A stretch of DNA of 64,000 nt from Nocardioides sp. PD653-B2. Its GTDB lineage: Bacteria; Actinomycetota; Actinomycetes; Propionibacteriales; Nocardioidaceae. The stretch covers positions 62,001 through 126,000 of the forward strand of contig NZ_BDJE01000004.1 of assembly GCF_002117935.1 (NCBI RefSeq), written 5' to 3'. The notes beneath the pieces were generated by a model that saw only the letters and a list, made by a program, of their open reading frames with translations, did not search any database and was not told the origin of the DNA. Below, piece after piece: positions 33,416 through 42,363 of this stretch. Numbering within the stretch: the first letter of the stretch is position 1; each line of letters begins with the position of its first letter. Both the position numbers and the translations under genes were made by a program.

Positions 33416-35486
33416 GTGCGAGGAGACAGAGGTCGCCTTGGCGTGGCCGCTGCGGACCGAGTTGGATGTATCGGAGGTTCTGCGCGCATTCCGGTCTCGC
33501 GACAGGCTCGTCGCCCTGCTGGGCTCATGGGCCGACGGTGGTGCGATCATCGCCTTCGATCCCGTCAAGCGGTCTGAGAACATCGCCGCCCTCGCCGCCC
33601 CATCACGGAATGGAACGGGCTCCGATAGCCACCAACTCGCCGGGCCGGACGCCCGGCGCCCCAAGGTCGGGGCGGCATGGATAGGGGTGCTGAGCTATCA
33701 GCTCGGTGCGCTGTTCGAGCGGCTTCCCGACCCGCCACCCAGGTCTCATCCCAGGCCACCCGTGGACCTGGCCTACTACGACCGCCTGATCCGGTTCGAT
33801 GCCGGCACCGGCGACTGGTGGTTCGAGGCAAGATGCAGACAAGCAGACTTGGACGCCATTGGCCGCGCCTACGAGCGAACGCAAGAGGTCCTCGCCATGC
33901 CTGCCGCCCGACCGTTGCCGTTCCAGACGGGAACGTTTCGGGCTTTCCCTCCGTGGGAGGATCACGCGCACGCCGTCGCCACGGCCCTGGAGCACATCGC
34001 CGCCGGCGACATCTTCCAGGTCAACACGTGTCTGCGGCTCGACGCCGACTTCGCCGGCGACCCGCTTGACGCCTTCATCGCCGGCGTCGACGCACTTGCG
34101 CCGGCGTACGCGGCGTTCGTCCGCGGTGACCGGGGCACGGTGGCCAGCCTGTCGCCCGAGCTGTTCCTACGACGATCCGGACGCCACGTCTCGGCCGCCC
34201 CCATCAAGGGCACCGCGGCGCTGAGCACCAACCCCGAGGAACTGCTCGCCTCGGCGAAGAACCGTGCGGAGAACCTCATGATCGTCGACCTGATGCGCAA
34301 CGATCTCGCGCGGATCAGCGTACCGGGCAGCGTCTCGGTCCCCGCCGCCTTGACGGTCCAGCAGCACACAGGGGTCTGGCACTTGGTCTCGGAGATCGAG
34401 GCGACGCTGGATCCCCACGTCACTGACTCGGATCTGGTCCGGGCCACGTTTCCCCCGGGCTCGGTCACTGGCGCGCCCAAGGTCAAAGCGATGGAGATCA
34501 TCAACGACATCGAGATCACCGGTCGCGAGGCCTATACCGGAGCCATCGGCTGGTCCGGGGCGGCCGGCCTAGAACTCAACGTCGCCATCCGCACGTTCGA
34601 GTTCGCGCCAGGAAGCGTGTGGCTGGGGGTGGGTGGCGGGATCGTCTCTGCGTCCGATCCACAGGGCGAAGTCAATGAGTGCATGGTGAAGGCCGCCCCA
34701 CTCGTCGCGGCGATCGGTGGCGGTCTCGACACGGATGCACCAGCGGATGCGCCATCTGCTCGCCCGCGCCGTGCCACGGAGCCGTCATCGGTCGACGATC
34801 TCGGCTCGGAGCAGAGTCGCCTTGCCACTCACTACCGGTCCAGTCGCGACGCTCGGAACACGTCGGTGCTTCTGATCGACAACTACGATTCGTTCGCCTA
34901 CAACCTCGTCCACTACTGCCAGGTCGCCGGGGCGGTCGTGACGGTGGTGCGGAACGACAGCATGGCAGTCGATGACCTGCTGGCCGCGATCCATGAGGGG
35001 CGGTTCGACCGGGTCGTCATCTCACCTGGTCCCGGCCGTCCGGAGTCGGCAGGGGTAAGTGTCGAATTGGTTCGGCGACTCCCAGACAGGGTGCCACTGC
35101 TCGGGGTCTGCCTGGGACATCAAGCCATCGCCGTCGCGTACGGTGCAAGGGTGGCTCGGGCACCATCGCCGGTGCACGGACGGCAGGTCGAGATCCACCA
35201 CGACCAGACCGGCATCTTCCGCGGGCTCCCGACACCACTGATCGGCGGCCGGTACCACTCGCTCACCGTCGACGACGCATCACTGCGCGGCTGCCCGCTC
35301 AACGTCAGCGCCCGCAGCCCGTCAGGTTTGGTAATGGGCATCCGGCACCAAACCCGACCGGTCGAGGGGCTTCAGTTCCATCCGGAGTCGATACTCACCA
35401 GTCACGGGCAGGACTTGGTCAACGGATTCCTCGACATTCCACGCACTGAGCCGATCGGCGTCGGCCGGACCACGGCAGTCGGATAG
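33408..35486 (+). CDS. Aminodeoxychorismate synthase, PabB-PabA fusion
   Basis: 692 residues. The N-terminal chorismate-binding domain contains PIKGT at 265-269; the Lys marks aminodeoxychorismate synthase, whereas anthranilate synthase has PIAGT. RAENLMIVDLMRNDL and PPGSVTGAPK blocks are also seen. The C-terminal class I glutamine amidotransferase has Cys568 (GVCLGHQ), His658 and Glu660 (HPE). It makes 4-amino-4-deoxychorismate from chorismate and glutamine for folate synthesis. Domain order is reversed from the common PabA-PabB fusions. The ATG overlaps the folP stop by eight bases. No PabC lyase gene is nearby. Confidence 0.92.
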   Translation: MSRCEETEVALAWPLRTELDVSEVLRAFRSRDRLVALLGSWADGGAIIAFDPVKRSENIAALAAPSRNGTGSDSHQLAGPDARRPKVGAAWIGVLSYQLGALFERLPDPPPRSHPRPPVDLAYYDRLIRFDAGTGDWWFEARCRQADLDAIGRAYERTQEVLAMPAARPLPFQTGTFRAFPPWEDHAHAVATALEHIAAGDIFQVNTCLRLDADFAGDPLDAFIAGVDALAPAYAAFVRGDRGTVASLSPELFLRRSGRHVSAAPIKGTAALSTNPEELLASAKNRAENLMIVDLMRNDLARISVPGSVSVPAALTVQQHTGVWHLVSEIEATLDPHVTDSDLVRATFPPGSVTGAPKVKAMEIINDIEITGREAYTGAIGWSGAAGLELNVAIRTFEFAPGSVWLGVGGGIVSASDPQGEVNECMVKAAPLVAAIGGGLDTDAPADAPSARPRRATEPSSVDDLGSEQSRLATHYRSSRDARNTSVLLIDNYDSFAYNLVHYCQVAGAVVTVVRNDSMAVDDLLAAIHEGRFDRVVISPGPGRPESAGVSVELVRRLPDRVPLLGVCLGHQAIAVAYGARVARAPSPVHGRQVEIHHDQTGIFRGLPTPLIGGRYHSLTVDDASLRGCPLNVSARSPSGLVMGIRHQTRPVEGLQFHPESILTSHGQDLVNGFLDIPRTEPIGVGRTTAVG

Positions 35487-35654
35487 GGCCAAGGACGCAG
35501 AGACGCGACGTCATTGCTGAGGCGGTTAGGTTCGTCTCCAGTTAGCTGCGTGATGCAGCTCAGCGAACGAGATGTGCCATCAGGCGACCCGTCGCTACAC
35601 ACATGAAGGGTTGCCGCGCTCTCTGCGTTCACTGTCACTACCGAGACTCGCGCA

Positions 35655-36006
35655 GGAAACGAGTAAGGCGACCGGCGACATTACGGAGCGATTCACTGCA
35701 ATCCAGAACGGACACGGAATCCGCGGTCGCGGCAATCCGTGAAATCGCGACCATCATCACCTCGATCAGCGACTCGCAATCCATGATCGCGGCGGCTGTT
35801 GAGGAGCAGACCGCGATCACGTTGGAAATGGGACGAAACATCGACGATGCGGCGCACGGGGCGTCGACGATCGCCGAGAATGTCGCGCATGCTTCACAGG
35901 CCACAGACGAGGCGACGAGCAGTGCGCGAACGGGTCCATGGCGACATCCGAACTCTCGGAACTTGCTGGCCAACTTCAGAGGGCGGTCCAGGCCTTCCGA
36001 TATTGA
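35655..36006 (+). pseudogene. Remnant of methyl-accepting chemotaxis protein C-terminus
   Basis: Three frames together read like the end of an MCP signalling domain: ATGDITERFTAIQ, then TESAVAAIREIATIITSIS and AAAVEEQTAITLEMGRN, then ATSELSELAGQLQRAVQAF with a natural stop at 36004. At least two frameshifts separate these parts and the whole sensor half is missing. Confidence 0.8.
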
Positions 36007-36421
36007 GCGGCGGTGGGCTGCGCGATGCCGTGCAGGCGAGATGAAGAATGCAATGCCGGATCGCGCGACCCTTTGGACTGCGTCCGCAGCGCCATCCCCG
36101 TGCCGGTCGGGATTGACGACGACCGTGATCCCCCCAGCGCCCACACGCGGCAGACACGACGACGCCCGGCTACGGGGACCTTCGCCGGCAGCGCCACCAA
36201 CCAACGCACCCAGCCAGCCGATTCCGCGCTTTCGCCGCGTCAACCGGCACCCTTGCGCGACCGCCAGAACTGGGGATCTTCGCACTCAACAAGGGACGCG
36301 CGACGAAATCCGCAGCGCACGACGGCCCGTTACCGTTCCCGTTAAGAGACCGCGCCGCGGCCCCGAACAGCAGCGTATAATTCGACGCCACACCTCGCCC
36401 TGGGGAGGAAAACCGCCGGAT

Positions 36422-36868
36422 ATGTCTGTAGGCCCCCGCCCGCAAACGAACTTCTCTCCGTTGCTGCATATTGTCTCCCAAACAGTTGCCTTTCCCCATG
36501 GATATACGCTGCTCATCTTTGGGACGACTATGATCACGGGCCACAAGCACGGCTTGCCCGACGGAGTATCGATCGTCGCAATGCTTCTGGGGGCCTGCTC
36601 GGCCTATACGGCCGTGGGATTCGTCGGAATGCGGGTCAGTGGCGGCCTCGATCACCTCCATGCCCCCCTGATCAGCTCGCCGTTCGTTGTCGCAACGGCG
36701 AACTTCCTCACCCTCCTTTCAGCGACCGGCATATGCGGTTTCTCTGCCTGGCTGCTGCAGGGAGATCATTGGGCATGGCTCGCCACAGGACTTCTTGGAA
36801 CAGGCACGTATTTGTTGGGGATCTCCCTGCAGGCCTACGTGATTAGCCTCTGGCTGGGCCGCCGTTGA
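36422..36868 (+). CDS. Four-helix hypothetical membrane protein
   Basis: 148 residues. Four hydrophobic segments are visible (YTLLIFGTTMITG, VSIVAMLLGACSAYTAVGF, FVVATANFLTLLSATGICG, WLATGLLGTGTYLLGISL). GGGGAGGAAAA lies about 11 bases before the ATG. No family recognised. Both flanks are decayed sequence, so it may be a stranded gene of a lost module. Confidence 0.6.
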   Translation: MSVGPRPQTNFSPLLHIVSQTVAFPHGYTLLIFGTTMITGHKHGLPDGVSIVAMLLGACSAYTAVGFVGMRVSGGLDHLHAPLISSPFVVATANFLTLLSATGICGFSAWLLQGDHWAWLATGLLGTGTYLLGISLQAYVISLWLGRR

Positions 36869-37693
36869 ATCCTGCGGCAGGGGCCGGTTCAAGGCCCAGG
36901 GTCGAACATTCATCAACGGGCGCCGAAGGTTCGTGGCGTTTGATTAGCCGTCCGTGACGCCGCTACACGTCGCGATGAGTCGATCGGGCGAACGATGGAC
37001 GCCTGCATCCGCCCAGACCTGGCGACCGCCACCCGACGCCTCCGCATGCTCTGCCTCTTTCGCGTCGCGAGAGTTGCCTGCATCAATGCCTCACGAGCCA
37101 ATTCCGGCACGTGAACGGCGGAGGTCCAGTCCGATGCTCCGCGACCAGCCGTGGCTTGCACTGCTCACCGATGCGGCGCCGGCTCCGGCACCTTCCACCG
37201 TGATGCCATCGGCCACCTGCCACGGATCACTCTCGACCTCAACGGTGTCGATCGCTGCGGGGGAGTCGCCGCAGGGTGGCTGTACAGAGTTACTCGAGAC
37301 AGCGTCACTCGAGCGCCGGGTGGGCACCGCCGACCTGCCCGCGCAGGCGAGGCTGGCGACCAACAGGGGTGACGTGGAGCGTGTCCACGCCACCCCGATG
37401 ACCGCCACGTTGGACAGGTCGATGCGACTCTAGTCGCTCGGGCTGGGTCCAGTTGCGTCGTGACCTGACGGAAGTTCGAGCGCATTGAAGATGGGCCCTA
37501 GTACTGGGCCGACGAGGTTCGGCGCGGGCCGCCGTCCCCTCCTTTCCAGACCCTTCCTCCGCGACGCTTCTCATCAAGCCATGCAGGCCCTCTCCACGCG
37601 ACAACGGCCTGATCTCTGCGCGTCCCGTGTCCCGGTTCCGGCCAGTGTGAACCGGGTCTCAGCGCGTTGAGTCCGATGGATCGGCCGATATCA
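36869..37693. other. 825-base region without a recognised gene
   Basis: Open frames on both strands overlap and show no signature. Codon-like bias in several frames suggests decayed coding sequence. A block at 37484-37506 (TTGAAGATGGGCCCTAGT...) resembles 50456-50478 beside an IS630 remnant and may mark an old transposon end. Confidence 0.4.
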
Positions 37694-37712
37694 TTAGGTA
37701 AGCCTAACCTAA
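37694..37712 (+). promoter_or_regulatory. IdeR/DtxR iron box
   Basis: TTAGGTAAGCCTAACCTAA matches the 19-bp DtxR/IdeR operator consensus TTAGGTTAGGCTAACCTAA at 17 positions. It ends 10 bases before the fprA GTG start, overlapping the start region and next to the AGAGGAAAG ribosome site. Iron-loaded IdeR bound here would be expected to block expression. Confidence 0.85.
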
Positions 37713-37722
37713 GAGGAAAGCC

Positions 37723-39063
37723 GTGAGAGACCACCGTGTTGCTATCGTCGGCGCCGGTCCCGCCGGTATCTACGCCGCCGACACTCTGACGAACGAGCAC
37801 GACTCAGCGCGGGTGGATCTGATCGAACGGCTCCCCGCTCCGTTCGGCCTGGTCCGGTACGGGGTGGCGCCCGACCACCCGCGGATCAAAGACATCGTGA
37901 AGGCCCTGGATCGCGTCCTCGGCAAGGACCGCATCCGGTTCCTTGGCAATGTGCAGTACGGAGTCGACCTCAAGCTCGACGACCTACGTCGTCACTACGA
38001 CGCCGTCGTCTTCGCCACTGGCGCCATGGCCGACCGGCAACTCGCGATCCCAGGCATCCGACTACCCGGCAGCCACGGCGCCGCCGAATTCGTCAGCTGG
38101 TACACCGGCCACCCCGATGTCCCTCGCGACTGGCCACTCGATGCTCGTGAGGTCGCCGTTATCGGTGCGGGCAATGTCGCACTAGACGTGGCGCGCATGC
38201 TGGTCAAGCCGGTCGAGGAGCAACTCGGCACCGAGATACCTGCCAATGTCTATGCTGGGCTGCGTGCCAACCTGGCCACCGACGTCCACATTTTCGCTCG
38301 CCGTGGTCCCGCCCAGGTCAGGTTCGCACCCATGGAGCTGCGTGAGCTCTCCCACTCTCCGTCGGTCGACGTCATCGTCCATCCGGAGGGATTCGAGGTC
38401 GACGCAGCCGGCCAGAGCGCTATCAGCTCGAACAAGGGCACGCGGCTCGTGGTCGACACGCTCTTGAGATACCTCGAGAGCGAGCCGACCGGCGCACCGC
38501 ATCGGGTCCACATCCATCTCTGCCAATCCCCGGTCCGCGTCCTGGGCAACCATCGGGTAGAAGGACTGCGCACTCAGCGGACCGAACTCCGCGGCGACGG
38601 CACCGTCCGCGGCACTGGCCAGTACCTCGACACTCCCGTGCAGGCGGTTTACCGCGCCGTGGGCTACCTCTCCTCCCACCTCCCCGACTTGCCCTTCGAC
38701 CATCACGCCGGGGTACTGCTCAACGACCGCGGTCGAGTCCTCGACATCGACGGTTCGTTGCTACCCGGCCTCTACGTCACCGGTTGGATCAAGCGCGGAC
38801 CCGCCGGCCTGATCGGCCACACGAAGTCCGATGCTGCTGAGACCACCGCGAGCCTCCTCGACGACCTCGACGCTCTTCGGCCGCGCGACGTTCTCGACCC
38901 CGACGCCATCCTCGACCACCTCGCCGCCGGCGGTGTTACCGTCATCAACGCCGACAACTGGTCCCGCATCGATGCTCACGAGATCGCACTCGGCCGCGAG
39001 CGCGGGCGGGAACGAACCAAGCTCGTACCTCGCGAAGACATGATCCGTGCGGCCCTCCTCTGA
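37723..39063 (+). CDS. fprA: NADPH-ferredoxin reductase, FprA type
   Basis: 446 residues, like mycobacterial FprA. The FAD motif VAIVGAGPAGIYAAD starts at about residue 6 and the NADP motif VIGAGNVALDVARML lies near 145. RRGPAQVRFAPMELREL and GWIKRGPAGLIGH blocks are typical of this adrenodoxin-reductase-like family. It passes electrons from NADPH to ferredoxins for cytochromes P450 and other oxygenases or Fe-S work. The GTG follows an AGAGGAAAG ribosome site and the iron box at 37694-37712, so iron starvation should induce it. No ferredoxin gene is adjacent. Confidence 0.93.
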   Translation: MRDHRVAIVGAGPAGIYAADTLTNEHDSARVDLIERLPAPFGLVRYGVAPDHPRIKDIVKALDRVLGKDRIRFLGNVQYGVDLKLDDLRRHYDAVVFATGAMADRQLAIPGIRLPGSHGAAEFVSWYTGHPDVPRDWPLDAREVAVIGAGNVALDVARMLVKPVEEQLGTEIPANVYAGLRANLATDVHIFARRGPAQVRFAPMELRELSHSPSVDVIVHPEGFEVDAAGQSAISSNKGTRLVVDTLLRYLESEPTGAPHRVHIHLCQSPVRVLGNHRVEGLRTQRTELRGDGTVRGTGQYLDTPVQAVYRAVGYLSSHLPDLPFDHHAGVLLNDRGRVLDIDGSLLPGLYVTGWIKRGPAGLIGHTKSDAAETTASLLDDLDALRPRDVLDPDAILDHLAAGGVTVINADNWSRIDAHEIALGRERGRERTKLVPREDMIRAALL

Positions 39064-39292
39064 ACGGAGCCACGCGGGATCCACACGCTCATGCACCACT
39101 GGGACCGAAACCGGTCTCATTCCGATACCCACGGAGCGGTCGACGCCCGCACCCGGACGTCGGATCGACGAACTCCTTCAAGCCACCGACGATCTTCGGG
39201 GGCGTCAGGTGGGTGGGTGGTATGGCCCCATTCGTCCGCCCGAATGAGTAGCCGGACCATCTGCCGTGGCGCAGCTGTATGGGCACGTCGGC

Positions 39293-40699
39293 TCACGACA
39301 ACTCACTTCGACTCTCACGACTACATGCTGATCGCACGGCGGTGGCTACCGCGGAATGGACGTCGGCGTTGAACACGCTCGGAATGATGTACTGCGCGTT
39401 GAGTTCCTCGGCGCCGACCGTCGCTGCGATTGCCCGCGCTGCGGCGAGCAGGATGGTGTCGTCGATTCGATGCGCCGCAGCGTCCAGGAGGCCGCGGAAC
39501 ACGCCGGGGAAGGCGAGCACGTTGTTGATCTGGTTCGGATAGTCGGATCGACCGGTAGCAACGACGGCAGCGTGCTGGGATGCCTCGGCCGGGTCAACTT
39601 CCGGGTCGGGATTCGCTAGCGCGAACACGATCGCGCCGTCGGCCATGGTGGCGATGTCTGCACCGCTCACGATGTTGGGCGCGGACACACCAACGAAGAC
39701 GTCGGCGCCCTTCAGCGCTTCCCTCAGTGTTCCACTGCGGCCACTTCGGTTCGTGACGGTCGAAATCCAGTGCTTGGCTGGCTGGAGGCCGGGTCTGTCT
39801 CGATGAATGACCCCATGGCCGTCGGCGACAACGACGTCCGTCGCGCCCGCGGCGAGCATGAGACGCAGGATCGCTGAACCAGCTGCGCCTGCTCCGCTCA
39901 TGACGATCCGAACCTCTGCGATCGATTTGTCCACGACACGCAAAGCGTTGACGAGTGCGGCATACACGACGATTGCTGTGCCGTGCTGGTCATCGTGGAA
40001 GACGGGTATGTCGAGCTGCTCGCGCAACCGAGCTTCGATCTCGAAGCAGCGTGGCGCCGAGATGTCTTCGAGATTGATGCCCGCGAAGCCTGGCGAGATT
40101 GCCTTCACAATCGCAACGATCTCGTCCGGGTCCTGAGTGTCCAGACACAGCGGCCACGCGTCGATGTCGCCGAAGCGTTTGAAGAGGGCCGACTTCCCCT
40201 CCATGACCGGTAGTGCCGCAGCAGGTCCAATATTTCCCAGTCCCAGGACCGCTGAGCCGTCGGTGACGACCGCGACCGTGTTGCGCTTGATCGTGAGCCG
40301 GCGAACGTCTTCTGGCTGCTCGGCGATAGCGAGGCATACTCGGGCGACACCGGGGGTGTAGATCATCGACAGCTCGTCACGATTGCGAATGGGCTGCTTG
40401 GTCGTCATCTCGATCGTTCCTCCCAGGTGCATCAGGAACGTGCGGTCCGAAACCTTCTTCACATCGACGTCGACAACGGAACGGAGAGCATCGACGAGGT
40501 CTCGCGAATGGCCTGTGTCCCGGGCGGAACAGGTGACGTCGATCTGAAGGTGATGATCGCCGGACGCAGTCACGTCGAGGGCGGTGACCAAGCCGCCAGC
40601 TTGCTCGACTGCGGCGGTCAAAAGACTTGTCGCCGACCCGCTCGCGGGTACCTCCAACCGGACCGTGATCGAGTACGAAACACTCGGGTGCGTTGCCAT
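39293..40699 (-). CDS. NAD-dependent malic enzyme with N-terminal ACT domain
   Basis: 468 residues. An ACT-like domain (about 1-85) precedes the malic-enzyme catalytic part. Visible motifs are IYTPGVARVC, VLGLGNIGPAAALPVMEGKS, FHDDQHGTAIV (metal ligands) and the dinucleotide motif VMSGAGAAGSAI. It converts malate to pyruvate and CO2. It lies 284 bases downstream of the E2 gene in the same direction, so pyruvate could go directly to the 2-oxoacid dehydrogenase encoded upstream. ACT domain presence suggests control by an amino acid. Confidence 0.93.
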   Translation of the reverse strand: MATHPSVSYSITVRLEVPASGSATSLLTAAVEQAGGLVTALDVTASGDHHLQIDVTCSARDTGHSRDLVDALRSVVDVDVKKVSDRTFLMHLGGTIEMTTKQPIRNRDELSMIYTPGVARVCLAIAEQPEDVRRLTIKRNTVAVVTDGSAVLGLGNIGPAAALPVMEGKSALFKRFGDIDAWPLCLDTQDPDEIVAIVKAISPGFAGINLEDISAPRCFEIEARLREQLDIPVFHDDQHGTAIVVYAALVNALRVVDKSIAEVRIVMSGAGAAGSAILRLMLAAGATDVVVADGHGVIHRDRPGLQPAKHWISTVTNRSGRSGTLREALKGADVFVGVSAPNIVSGADIATMADGAIVFALANPDPEVDPAEASQHAAVVATGRSDYPNQINNVLAFPGVFRGLLDAAAHRIDDTILLAAARAIAATVGAEELNAQYIIPSVFNADVHSAVATAVRSACSRESRSELS

Positions 40700-40983
40700 C
40701 GCTGTTTCTCCGTATCTAGAGACCGACTACGTCGACGGTCGCGACGACGGTCCGACCGAGGCGCCGACAAGGGTGACGACAAGGGTGCCGAGTCTTGGTG
40801 CGGTCCCTGTCGGCTGAGCTGGGGTTGGGCCGACACGATGGATATGTCGGCTGATGCTCTCCGAGATTCTGAGTCCGAGCGCGGCGTCCAGCGTCGTGCT
40901 CACCCAAAGGAACGAGGCAGGCCAAGCCGATCTCGACCGAGCGGTGGGTGCGGCCGCGTGCACGGTGCCCGGGCCGGAAGGGG

Positions 40984-42363
40984 CTACACGACAAGTCGGA
41001 GCGGTCTCTCAAGGAGGCCAAGGAACTCCCGCATCCATTCGGCAGCCGTTGCTCCGTCGACGGGGCGGTGATCCACAGACAGGGTGACCTTGAGAGTGCG
41101 CGCGATTGCTAGCTCGCCGTCGATGACGACAGGTCTATGTTTGGCGGCACCTACGGCGAGGATCGCGGCCTGGGGAGGGTTGATGATGGCTGCGAACTCC
41201 TCGGTCTCGAACATGCCGAGGTTCGATACTGAGATGGAGCCACCGTCGAGTTCATCTGGGCGCAGTGCACCATCTCGGGCGCGTCTTGCGAAGTCACGGG
41301 TAGCCTCTGCGAGGGCGGTTAGGCTCAACGTTTCGGCGTTGCGGACGACCGGAGTGACCAGGCCTCTTTCCGTAGCGACGGCGATGGCAATGTCGACGTG
41401 CTCGTATTGGCGGATCGCTTCGCTGCCCCAGGTCACATTCATCAGGGGAACAGCCTGGTGTGCCTTCGCGACGGCCTTCACGATCAGGTCGTTCACCGAG
41501 ACTCGCGTACCTGATTCGGTGTTGAGTCGGGCCCGCAGCTCGAGCAGCGGATCGACGTTCGCCGTTCCACGCAGGTAGAAGTGCGGCGCCGTCTGTTTGC
41601 TCTCGGTGAGTCGTGTCGCGATCGCTTTGCGAAGCTTGCTGTTCGGGATATCTGTCCACCCTGTCGGCACAGCAGTGCGTACGACGGCAGCTTCCCCCGA
41701 CGGTCCTGGCTGTCCGTCCGCGGCAACGACCTGCGCGGACTCCGCACTCGACGTCGCCACGCTAGACAATGCGGCCTCGACGTCGCGCCGACGGATGCGC
41801 CCGTTCGGCCCGGTCCCGGTCAGCTGGGTCAGCTCCAGTCCCGCGTCGCGAGCCATCTTCCGCGCCAGCGGGCTTGCGAAGATCCGGGCGCCCACCGTGT
41901 CCGAGGCTTCTCGCGTCGCGGATGGGACGGGGCTGAGGCCCGGAGCGCTGTCCGGGGCGAGGTCGTCATCGGTGCGTTCGACAGGGCTCTTCGTGTCGGC
42001 CTTCGTGTCGGCCTTCGTGTCGAGCGCCGTGTCCACGTCTGGCGCGTGGACAGCCCCAGCGGATTGCAGCGACGCGCCCTGCGGTTCGGGTGAGTCGCTG
42101 AGCCGAGATTCGTCAACGGTCTCACCCTTGCTCCCGATCACGATGATCGGTCGACCCACAGTGACGTCGTCGCCTTCCTCGGCGGTGAGCCGCAAGACGG
42201 TTCCTGACACTTCTGCTTCAACGTCGACCGTGGCCTTCGCCGTCTCGACGGTGGCGACGGGATCACCAGCCTGGACCTCAGCGCCTTCCTGGACGAGCCA
42301 GGCAACGAGGGTGGCCTCGGGGGTGTTCGCTGCCAGCTCGGGCATCCGCATGATCGTGGCCAT
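40984..42363 (-). CDS. 2-oxoacid dehydrogenase E2 (dihydrolipoamide acyltransferase)
   Basis: 459 residues with one lipoyl domain (lipoylated Lys43 in VETAKATVDV), an acidic linker carrying a DTKADTKADTK repeat, and a peripheral-subunit-binding domain (FASPLARKMARDAG, TGPNGRIRRRDV). The catalytic domain ends with the His432/Asp436 motif HRPVDG. It transfers the acyl group from E1 to CoA. Its ATG overlaps the E1 stop by one base (TGATG). The acyl specificity is not evident; pyruvate is favoured because malic enzyme follows. Confidence 0.93.
   Translation of the reverse strand: MATIMRMPELAANTPEATLVAWLVQEGAEVQAGDPVATVETAKATVDVEAEVSGTVLRLTAEEGDDVTVGRPIIVIGSKGETVDESRLSDSPEPQGASLQSAGAVHAPDVDTALDTKADTKADTKSPVERTDDDLAPDSAPGLSPVPSATREASDTVGARIFASPLARKMARDAGLELTQLTGTGPNGRIRRRDVEAALSSVATSSAESAQVVAADGQPGPSGEAAVVRTAVPTGWTDIPNSKLRKAIATRLTESKQTAPHFYLRGTANVDPLLELRARLNTESGTRVSVNDLIVKAVAKAHQAVPLMNVTWGSEAIRQYEHVDIAIAVATERGLVTPVVRNAETLSLTALAEATRDFARRARDGALRPDELDGGSISVSNLGMFETEEFAAIINPPQAAILAVGAAKHRPVVIDGELAIARTLKVTLSVDHRPVDGATAAEWMREFLGLLERPLRLVV

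Noticed and set aside
33408..35486. Anthranilate synthase TrpEG
   Set aside because: The diagnostic PIKGT motif and overlap with folP point to aminodeoxychorismate synthase.
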